From JAQVUB01 sp033809415 (lineage in GTDB: Bacteria > Verrucomicrobiota > Lentisphaeria > Oligosphaerales > Oligosphaeraceae), in assembly GCA_033809415.1 (NCBI GenBank), contig JAPXLT010000053.1, positions 1 through 20,423 on the forward strand: 20,423 nucleotides of DNA, given 5' to 3'. The notes under the pieces were generated by a model that worked only from the letters and a program-made list of their open reading frames with translations, did no database searches and was not told the origin of the DNA. Within the stretch, counting starts at the first letter, position 1; each line of letters begins with the position of its first letter. Shown here one piece after another: positions 14,815-20,423 of the stretch. A program made the translations under genes and the position numbers.

Positions 14815-16221
14815 ATGTTTACCAGCCTTTTCCAAATCGCCAAAAACACCTTTCGTGAAAGCCTGCGGGAGCCGATCTACCTGCTGATCACGCTGGTCAC
14901 CCTGTGTCTGATCGGACTCTTCCCCATCTTTTCCCTGTTCGTCTTCAGCGCACAGGAAAAATTGGTTGTTGACAGCGCCATGGCTACAACGATGGTCTTT
15001 GGCTGGGGCCTGGCAATTCTCATCTCGAGTTATGCCATCTCCCGTGAAATCGACAACGGCACTGCTCTGCTGCTGCTTTCCAAGCCGGTTCAGAGACCCG
15101 TTTTCATCATCGCCAAAATGCTGGGCATTCTGGCTGCCAACACGATCTTCTGCTTTCTCTGCAGCCTGGCAACCCTGATCAGCCTGCGCATCGCCTCAGA
15201 TCAGTTCCGGCTCGATTTCTGGGTGATGGGTGTTTATTTCGGCTCGATCGCACTGGCTTTCATCATTGCCGCCATTTACAACTACATCACTCGCGCTTCT
15301 TTTCCGATGGCAGCCGTGCTCGCCATGACTGCGCTGCTTCCTCTTGTCGCCATCTTTGCGCATTTCCTGCCCTACAACGGGGAACGCATCGGCCTGTCGG
15401 CACCACTGATACCGGCACTGCTGCTGATTGTCTTCTCAGTCTGGGCCATGGGCAGCCTTGCCACCGCCCTTTCGACACGCTTCAATCTAGTCAGCAACCT
15501 CCTGCTTTGCTCGGTGATCTTCATACTCGGGCTGATGTCCGATTATCTGATCGGACGCAATTCGCTGGAGAAATGGGATGACGTGCCATCCATTAAAAGC
15601 AAGGCAACGCTTTGGATCAGTTCCTACACCTTCGCCCCAACTGAACTGGCCGATGTCGGACGCTGGGAAAAGCCGGAAAAAGTTGACCAGGGTGAGGCGT
15701 TCATCGTCTGGAGCAGCGCGCCCAAGCCCCGTGTCCTTCCGGAAAGGCTCGGCAAAAACCCCGCTGCACTCTGGAATGACAGCGACGACTGGAAGGACAA
15801 TCTGGCTGACCTGACAGCCCCGCCAGTACTCATGGCAACCTACAATCCCGAGACGCAAAACTGGGATCAGAGGACGATTGCCCGGGAGCAAACCCTCGTC
15901 TCCAGTACAGCCAAGGGCATGGATGCCGCGTTCACCTCGTATATTTTCCGCAGTTCGGACAATCCGCCACGCACACCTGTCGGCGGCTCCTATCTGAACC
16001 CCTATCCGAAAAAGGGTTCCTGGCTGGCGACCGCCGTCTATGCCGCCATTCCGAACTGGCAGCTTTTCTGGATGGCAGACGCCCTGTCAAACAAGCTGAC
16101 GATTCCGACCAGTTACGTCCTCTATGGGGCTGCCTATTCCATTGTCATGAATATCATGTTGATGTTGCTGGCGATCATCCTGTTCTGGGATCGCGAAGTC
16201 GGCAAGCAGATCATCACCTGA
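14815..16221 (+). CDS. ABC-2-type transporter permease with large extracytoplasmic insert
   Basis: The 468-residue protein resembles the NosY/ABC-2 permease group: an amphipathic start (FQIAKNTFRESLREPIY), then helices at about 20-45, 57-75, 100-125, 138-157, 163-185, 196-218 and 227-246. Between helix 1 and 3 is the family-typical SSYAISREIDNGTALLLLSKPVQRP block. A soluble segment of about 190 residues (247-436) follows before the last helix (437-459). Such inserts usually face the outside and may bind cargo. No ATP-binding subunit is encoded beside it, so the ATPase must lie elsewhere. It is the second gene of an operon with the upstream lipoprotein; the ribosome binding site is weak, suggesting translational coupling. 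Confidence 0.85.
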   Translation: MFTSLFQIAKNTFRESLREPIYLLITLVTLCLIGLFPIFSLFVFSAQEKLVVDSAMATTMVFGWGLAILISSYAISREIDNGTALLLLSKPVQRPVFIIAKMLGILAANTIFCFLCSLATLISLRIASDQFRLDFWVMGVYFGSIALAFIIAAIYNYITRASFPMAAVLAMTALLPLVAIFAHFLPYNGERIGLSAPLIPALLLIVFSVWAMGSLATALSTRFNLVSNLLLCSVIFILGLMSDYLIGRNSLEKWDDVPSIKSKATLWISSYTFAPTELADVGRWEKPEKVDQGEAFIVWSSAPKPRVLPERLGKNPAALWNDSDDWKDNLADLTAPPVLMATYNPETQNWDQRTIAREQTLVSSTAKGMDAAFTSYIFRSSDNPPRTPVGGSYLNPYPKKGSWLATAVYAAIPNWQLFWMADALSNKLTIPTSYVLYGAAYSIVMNIMLMLLAIILFWDREVGKQIIT

Positions 16222-16230
16222 ATTACTTTT

Positions 16231-16256
16231 ATAACAACGAAAAGACACGAAAAGAC
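16231..16256 (-). repeat. Dispersed repeat, copy 7 (short, just after permease stop)
   Basis: ATAACAACGAAAAGACACGA followed by AAAGAC starts nine bases after the TGA (16219-16221). AACAACGAAAAGACACGAA is identical to the reverse complement of the end of copy 3. The gap 16222-16625 (404 bp) holds no gene; it contains this copy, an 11-bp array, two hairpins, and joined copies of both dispersed repeats. Confidence 0.8.
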
Positions 16257-16283
16257 TTGGCGCGGACTGATCGCCCGCAACCC

Positions 16284-16335
16284 ACACGGACTTTACACGG
16301 ACTTTACACGGACTTTACACGGACTTTACACGGAC
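16284..16335. repeat. 11-bp tandem repeat (ACACGGACTTT)
   Basis: Four perfect ACACGGACTTT units (16284-16327) plus a partial ACACGGAC (16328-16335). The GGACTTT core is also the core of the 9-bp array at the window's end. Confidence 0.97.
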
Positions 16336-16396
16336 AGCCGGATCGACCGGCTTTCCCACACAACCCATTGCGCCGTAGGCGCTTAACCATGCTTAA

Positions 16397-16455
16397 CCCC
16401 AGGCTTTTAGCCTGGGGTGGGGAATCCACCAAAGACAGTGCCTTGTAAAGGCACT
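16397..16455. repeat. Two consecutive perfect hairpins (REP-like)
   Basis: CCCCAGGCT-TTT-AGCCTGGGG (16397-16417; 9-bp stem) is followed 19 bp later by AGTGCCTT-GTA-AAGGCACT (16437-16455; 8-bp stem). Both loops have 3 nt. Such short twin hairpins resemble REP elements mobilised by IS200-like RAYT transposases. A terminator role for the permease operon is less likely, as no T-run follows. Confidence 0.75.
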
Positions 16456-16486
16456 ACAATCATTCGGATCTTTCGGAGAAGACCTT

Positions 16487-16600
16487 GCATGCCAATGATT
16501 TGGCGATTAGCTTTCCGAAAATCTTTCACAAAAAGCAAGATTCTGGATGGTAGTAGTACGAAAATTTTCGTGCCTTTCGTGGTTAAAAAATAGGGTTGCG
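16487..16600 (+). repeat. Second dispersed repeat (copy 2) fused to dispersed repeat copy 8
   Basis: 16487-16566 carries GCATGCCAATGATTTGG, AGCTTTC, GAAAATCTTTC, AAAAAGCAAGA and GGTAGTAGTACGAAAATTTT, matching the regulator leader at 5041-5122. It passes without break into TTTTCGTGCCTTTCGTGGTT and AAAAAATAGGGTTGCG (to 16600). The end ATAGGGTTGC (16590-16599) is the exact reverse complement of GCAACCCTAT at 3885-3894. The metG ribosome binding site follows 8 bp later. Confidence 0.8.
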
Positions 16601-16625
16601 GCCCTGGAAAGGAAAAGAAACGACC

Positions 16626-18578
16626 ATGAATCACGATCATTTTTACGTCACCACTCCGATTTATTACGTCAACGACAAACCGCATATCGGGCATGCTTAT
16701 ACAACAATCCTGGCCGATGTACTGGCTCGCGGGAACCGCATGCTGGGCAAGCCGACCTACTTTCTGACCGGCACAGATGAACACGGGCTGAAGGTGCAGC
16801 AGGCCGCCCAGAAAAACAACACGACTCCGCTCGAGCACTGCAACCGCACCGTCATCCGCTTTAAGGAGCTGTGGCAGAAACTTGAAATCACCAATGACTA
16901 TTTTATCCGCACCACGGAAGAACGCCACGAGCGCGTCGTTCAGGAAATCCTCACCGACCTCCATAACAAAGGCCTGATCTATTCCGCCGACTACGAAGGC
17001 TGGTACTGCATCCCCTGCGAACGCTTCTTCACCGAAAAAGACTTGCAGGAGGGCTGTTGCCCGGACTGCCACCGCAAAGTCGAACCGCTCGTCGAAAAAA
17101 ATTATTTTTTCAAAATGAGCCAGTTTCAGAAACCCCTGATTGACTACATTGAAAGTCATCCGGATTTCATTCAGCCGGCTCACCGCCGCCAAGAGACCCT
17201 GGGCTTCCTTCAGAAACCTCTGGGCGATCTTTGCATCAGCCGTCCGAAATCGCGGCTTTCCTGGGGGATTGACCTGCCTTTTGATGACCAGTACGTAACC
17301 TATGTCTGGTTTGATGCCCTGGTCAACTATATCAGTGCTGTCGGCTATAAAACCGATGAGGAGCAATTCCAGCGCTGGTGGCCGGCTTCCTATCATCTGA
17401 TTGGCAAGGATATCCTGACCACCCATACCGTCTACTGGCCTACGATGCTGATGGCTCTCGGCCTTGAACTGCCGAAAGCGATCTTTGCGCATGGCTGGTG
17501 GCTCAGCCAGGGCAGCAAGGTCAGCAAAACCGCCCTGGCCGGAATGACCGCTGCCGCCAAGCCGGCCAGTCCGATGGACATGATCGAAAGCTATGGCGTC
17601 GATGCACTGCGTTACTACCTGATGGCTGCCATGAGCCTCGGGCAGGACACCGAATTCTCCGAAGAAGCTTTCATCCTGAAATTCAACTCCGACCTGGCCA
17701 ATGATCTGGGCAACCTGACCAGCCGTGCAGTTAAAATGATCGAGAAAAACTTCGCCGGCAAACTGCCCCCGGCAAGCGAACCCGGCGAGGAAGAAGCCGC
17801 CTTGATCGCCGCCTGCCAGCATGCTGTCAAAGCGATGCAGAACGGCATTGAAAACATGCAGTTGGATCGTGGCATTGCCGATGTCATCGCTGCTGTGCGC
17901 GAAGGCAACCGCTACTTTGATCTGCAGAAACCTTGGGCACTGGTCAAGGAGGGAAACCAGGAGAAGCTCGGCAAAGTCCTGCGCAATACTGCCGAATGCC
18001 TGCGGATCGTTTCCGGCCTGCTCTATCCAGTCATGCCCGGAAAAATGACCGAATTGCGGCGGATTCTGGGCATCCCGCAAGACAAACTCGTTCCGGAGAT
18101 GCAAAATCTGGGCAAATGGAATATTTTGCCTGATGGCGGCGCACTGAACCCGCTCGAGACTCCCCTCTTCCCGAGAATCGAAACCGCCAAGGCCAAAGTT
18201 GACGCAAGCGTGAAACAGGCGGCCAAACCCGCAGCTGCAACCCCGATTCTGCCGAATGTCATCAGCATCGAGGATTTCGCCAAAGTCAGCCTGAAAACCG
18301 CTGAAATCCTCTCGGCGGAAAAGGTCGAGGGTGCCGATAAGCTGCTGAAGCTCGAGGTGCGCATCGGCTCCGAGGAACGCCAGATCGTCGCCGGCATAGC
18401 AAAATATTATGCCCCGGAAGACCTCCCCGGCAAAACTATCGTCATTGTCGCAAACCTCAAACCACGCGAATTGCGCGGACTCACCTCACATGGCATGCTC
18501 CTAGCAGCCAAAACCGGCGACCAGCTCACCCTGATCACCACCGACAAACCAATCCCTTCCGGCGCCAGCGTAGGATAA
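16626..18578 (+). CDS. metG: Methionyl-tRNA synthetase with C-terminal tRNA-binding domain
   Basis: The 650-residue enzyme charges tRNA-Met with methionine in the cytoplasm. Visible are the class I HIGH motif (HIGHA, 20-24), a zinc-binding set with C128-x2-C131 and C145-x2-C148, the WFDALVNYISA block (228-238), HGWW, and a variant KMSKS loop, KVSKT (298-302), followed by a slightly longer segment before YGVDALRYYL. Residues about 547-650 are the EMAP/Arc1p-like tRNA-binding domain (FAKVSLKTAEILSAEKVEGA, IVAGIAKYY, ANLKPRELRGLTSHGMLLAA). ATG 16626 is chosen because GGAAAGGAAAAG lies upstream; the longer TTG start at 16596 falls in the repeat. The long open frame on the opposite strand is a shadow. 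Dispersed repeats stand on both sides of the gene. Confidence 0.97.
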   Translation: MNHDHFYVTTPIYYVNDKPHIGHAYTTILADVLARGNRMLGKPTYFLTGTDEHGLKVQQAAQKNNTTPLEHCNRTVIRFKELWQKLEITNDYFIRTTEERHERVVQEILTDLHNKGLIYSADYEGWYCIPCERFFTEKDLQEGCCPDCHRKVEPLVEKNYFFKMSQFQKPLIDYIESHPDFIQPAHRRQETLGFLQKPLGDLCISRPKSRLSWGIDLPFDDQYVTYVWFDALVNYISAVGYKTDEEQFQRWWPASYHLIGKDILTTHTVYWPTMLMALGLELPKAIFAHGWWLSQGSKVSKTALAGMTAAAKPASPMDMIESYGVDALRYYLMAAMSLGQDTEFSEEAFILKFNSDLANDLGNLTSRAVKMIEKNFAGKLPPASEPGEEEAALIAACQHAVKAMQNGIENMQLDRGIADVIAAVREGNRYFDLQKPWALVKEGNQEKLGKVLRNTAECLRIVSGLLYPVMPGKMTELRRILGIPQDKLVPEMQNLGKWNILPDGGALNPLETPLFPRIETAKAKVDASVKQAAKPAAATPILPNVISIEDFAKVSLKTAEILSAEKVEGADKLLKLEVRIGSEERQIVAGIAKYYAPEDLPGKTIVIVANLKPRELRGLTSHGMLLAAKTGDQLTLITTDKPIPSGASVG

Positions 18579-18580
18579 AT

Positions 18581-18690
18581 ATTTTTTAACCACGGAAAAC
18601 ACAGAAAACGCGGAAAATTTTTATAGGGCTGCTGCTTTGACGGAAGAGAGTGCAAGCGGTTTAAAAAGTGGCGCGACCGTCCCGGTTGCG
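18581..18690 (-). repeat. Dispersed repeat, copy 9 with long head (abuts metG stop)
   Basis: Directly after the metG TAA (18576-18578) come ATATTTTTTAACCACGGAAA, ACACAGAAAACGCGGAAAAT, TTTTATAGGGCTGCTGCTTT, then GACGG..GAGTGCAAGCGG, a T/A run and GCGCGACCGTCCCGGTTGCG. It is the reverse complement of copy 3 over about 105 positions, with the core in the CGCG/TGTG subtype of copy 5. The rest of the gap, 18691-18825, shows no gene. Confidence 0.85.
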
Positions 18691-18825
18691 ATGCCCTGAC
18701 TGCGTGGGCGCGGGGAGATGTTCTTGTCCTGTCCACACTGCCCACCACGTCTGACCCGCACACCGCACTACAGAAGCCCCATTACGACTGACTGATCAGT
18801 TTGGAAAATAGCGTAGTGAATACGC

Positions 18826-18859
18826 TTGCTATTTCAAGATAACATGCTATCTTGAAATA
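18826..18859 (+). promoter_or_regulatory. Promoter of the Fic gene overlapped by a 30-bp palindrome
   Basis: TATTTCAAGATA (18830-18841) and TATCTTGAAATA (18848-18859) are perfect 12-bp inverted arms separated by ACATGC. The palindrome covers a possible promoter, -35 TTGCTA (18826-18831), 16-bp spacer, extended -10 TGC-TATCTT (18845-18853). A dimeric repressor sitting here would block transcription of the Fic gene 36 bp downstream. The Fic protein's own winged helix is the obvious candidate (inference). Confidence 0.7.
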
Positions 18860-18894
18860 ACGACGGTGTTTATTTTAATATATCAGGAGCCAAG

Positions 18895-20034
18895 ATGAAA
18901 CGAGGGGTTCAAGGACGATATGAAGTCATCTGTATAGTCGGGGAGCCGGTCAAGGCTTTTATTCCAAACGCACTGCCCCCGAATCCCCCCTTGGAACTGG
19001 ATGGCACTTTACAGAAAAAGCTGGATGCCGCTGCCTATGCTCTTGGAAAGCTGGATGCCGCTGCCGAGCTTTTGCCGGATGTCGGCCTGTTTCTTTATAT
19101 GTTTATCCGCAAAGAGGCTGTGCTTTCCTCGATGATCGAGGGAACACAGTCATCGCTTTCTGATTTATTGTTGTTCGAGTTAAAAGAGAAGCCGGGAGTT
19201 CCTCTTGATGATGTTCAGGACGTGAGCAACTATGTTGCCGCCATGAATCATGGACTGCAGAGACTGAGCGAAGGCTTCCCATTGTCGCTGCGTTTATTGC
19301 GGGAAATCCATGCGAAATTACTTTCAAAAGGCCGCGGCAGTCGTAAAAATCCAGGAGAATTCCGCCATAGCCAGAATTGGATTGGCGGAACACGCCCTGG
19401 TAATGCAGCATTTGTTCCACCTCCGCCGGAAGCGGCGATGCAATGCCTGAACGATTTGGAATTGTTCCTCTATCGGGAAGACATGCCTTTACTTGTCAAA
19501 GCGGCACTTGTCCACGCCCAGTTTGAAACCATCCATCCATTCCTGGATGGCAATGGACGGATAGGCCGGCTGCTGATAACCCTGCAGTTATGCAACGCAG
19601 GAATATTAAAACAGCCACTACTGTATTTGAGCTATTATTTCAAAGCACATCGTAGCGCATATTATGAAATTTTGAACGACATCCGCGATACTGGAAATTG
19701 GGAACGTTGGCTGGATTTCTTTTTAGACGCTGTGACGGAAACGGCAACTCGAAGCCGAAAAATCATTTTGTCCTTGAATAAGCAAGTCGCCCAAGACCGG
19801 GTAAAAATCACCTCCTTGGGGCGCACCAGCAAATCGGCTGCCCTGGTTCATCAGGCAATGTTGCGCCATCCAATAGCCAATATTGCCAAGCTCCGCGAAA
19901 TCACGGGACTTGCCAATGCAACCATCGGCACTGTACTGAACAGCTTGAATGAACTTGGCATAATCAAAGAAATGACTGGCATGAGGCGAAACCGCTTCTT
20001 CTGTTATCATGACTACATGGAAAAATTGCGCTAA
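18895..20034 (+). CDS. Class II Fic AMPylase-type protein with C-terminal winged helix
   Basis: The 379-residue protein has an N-terminal Fic_N region, the Fic core and a C-terminal DNA-binding domain. The catalytic motif HPFLDGNGRIGR (214-225) is intact, with His214 as base and Asn220/Arg222/Arg225 for ATP binding. The inhibitory helix motif S-x3-E-G is present before the core (SSMIEG; Ser78, Glu82, Gly83), defining a class II, self-inhibited Fic. Residues 316-372 form a winged helix (LREITGLANATIGTVLNSLN, ELGIIKEM). Such proteins transfer AMP to target hydroxyls. AGGAG (18885-18889) at 5-nt spacing supports the start. An 18-bp direct repeat (19018-19035 and 19048-19065) duplicates KLDAAA in frame. 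The preceding palindrome suggests autoregulation. Confidence 0.93.
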   Translation: MKRGVQGRYEVICIVGEPVKAFIPNALPPNPPLELDGTLQKKLDAAAYALGKLDAAAELLPDVGLFLYMFIRKEAVLSSMIEGTQSSLSDLLLFELKEKPGVPLDDVQDVSNYVAAMNHGLQRLSEGFPLSLRLLREIHAKLLSKGRGSRKNPGEFRHSQNWIGGTRPGNAAFVPPPPEAAMQCLNDLELFLYREDMPLLVKAALVHAQFETIHPFLDGNGRIGRLLITLQLCNAGILKQPLLYLSYYFKAHRSAYYEILNDIRDTGNWERWLDFFLDAVTETATRSRKIILSLNKQVAQDRVKITSLGRTSKSAALVHQAMLRHPIANIAKLREITGLANATIGTVLNSLNELGIIKEMTGMRRNRFFCYHDYMEKLR

Positions 20035-20048
20035 ATAGAGGGTGTCCC

Positions 20049-20070
20049 AAAAGGTTTCCGAACCCATTTT
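20049..20070 (+). terminator. Weak hairpin candidate after the Fic gene
   Basis: AAAAGGTT-TCCG-AACC, then CA and TTTT, could form a short stem with a UUCG-like tetraloop followed by T. The stem is weak, so this is only a possibility. The nearby GGGTGTCCCAAAAGG also resembles an IS end. Confidence 0.3.
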
Positions 20071-20321
20071 GTCCGCTGATTCCGCAGATGGACGCCGATT
20101 CCCAGGATTAGGAATTGCTATGACTTCCCGGGGTTTTCTGTGTTTCAATTCACATTTTCTATGATTCTGCATGATTTTTCTTGAAATTCCGCTTTTCCGG
20201 CACTATGTTTTCTCCGTGGTTCAGACATCATCTAGCCCCACCCACCCAGGGGGCAACCCACCCTTATTCAAGGTACGCGCGCGCGAAGCAGCCGTCGGAC
20301 GGGGCAGACGGGGCGCGCGGA
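20071..20321. other. Non-coding stretch after the Fic gene
   Basis: No convincing gene is seen. The stretch contains TCCGCTGATTCCGCAGATGG, similar in kind to the CTTATCCGCAGATTAAG segment at 2844-2860, a CTCCGTGGTT that recalls the dispersed repeat end, a C-rich block, and an alternating CGCGCGCG run near 20275-20285. Confidence 0.6.
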
Positions 20322-20423
20322 GTGGACTTTGTGGACTTTGTGGACTTTGTGGACTTTGTGGACTTTGTGGACTTTGTGGACTTTGTGGACTTTGTGGACT
20401 TTGTGGACTTTGTGGACTTTGTG
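20322..20423. repeat. 9-bp tandem repeat (GTGGACTTT)n reaching the window end
   Basis: Eleven perfect GTGGACTTT units and a partial one, without a single substitution, running off the window edge. Perfect identity implies recent expansion or strong homogenisation. Confidence 0.97.

Noticed and set aside
16284..16335. CRISPR array
   Set aside because: Units are directly adjacent with no spacers, and no cas gene is present; the same holds for the arrays at 1-77, 5164-5190 and 20322-20423.
16407..18104. Long 565-codon open frame on the minus strand opposite metG
   Set aside because: It is an antisense shadow of metG: no recognisable domain, and its C-terminal part translates the dispersed repeats upstream of metG.
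18579..18894. tRNA or structured RNA gene between metG and the Fic gene
   Set aside because: No cloverleaf or known riboswitch pattern could be read; the visible structure is the dispersed repeat and the Fic palindrome.

Overview
The window looks like a chromosome segment from a PVC-superphylum bacterium, most likely a Lentisphaerota (Victivallales-like) relative. This is inferred from three things seen together: a type II pseudopilin-like protein with the H-X9-DG signature, a GntR/LacI-type regulator beside very diverse glycoside-hydrolase-like genes, and intergenic regions full of short AACCACGAAAGGCACG-type dispersed repeats and microsatellites. No rRNA, tRNA, CRISPR array, integrase or transposase gene was seen. 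The taxonomic call is an inference, not a database result.

Layout. (1) Positions 1-2040, plus strand: a 7-bp tandem array abuts the ribosome binding site of a Nif3-family gene, which is followed closely by a secreted alpha/alpha-toroid (squalene/prenyltransferase-repeat) protein. (2) 2136-2813, plus: a small overlapping DUF4160/DUF2442 gene pair with its own promoter and a palindrome inside it, bracketed by inverted copies of the dispersed repeat. (3) 2910-3716, plus: a membrane-anchored BEM46-like alpha/beta hydrolase. (4) 3937-14094, six genes all on the minus strand, in transcription order: a divergent PurN-like formyltransferase, a cytoplasmic GH36 alpha-galactosidase, an H-X9-DG pseudopilin, a large secreted glycosidase-like protein, an intracellular glycosidase-like protein with a glutamine-amidotransferase-like domain, and a GntR/LacI-type regulator. 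From GH36 to the regulator this reads as a carbohydrate-utilisation locus. (5) 14282-16221, plus: a lipoprotein and an ABC-2-type permease in one likely operon. (6) 16626-18578, plus: methionyl-tRNA synthetase with a C-terminal tRNA-binding domain. (7) 18895-20034, plus: a class II Fic protein with a C-terminal winged helix, preceded by a 30-bp palindrome in its promoter. The window ends inside a 9-bp tandem array.

How the genes may work together. The two glycosidase-like genes are 12 bp apart and surely co-transcribed. The secreted one probably attacks a glycan outside the cytoplasm, and the second one and the alpha-galactosidase would finish the products inside. The regulator has a sugar-binding-type sensor domain and is the obvious candidate controller. 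The pseudopilin may belong to the surface apparatus. None of the substrates can be read from sequence alone.

The most unusual feature is the intergenic DNA. A dispersed repeat family (about ten full or partial copies) is built from ACGAA modules about 10 bp apart. It is often bounded by GCAACCCTAT/ATAGGGTTGC-like ends and sits repeatedly with the same end against the stop codon of the preceding gene. In one case its terminus supplies the stop codon. A second dispersed repeat forms the leader of the regulator and lies upstream of metG.
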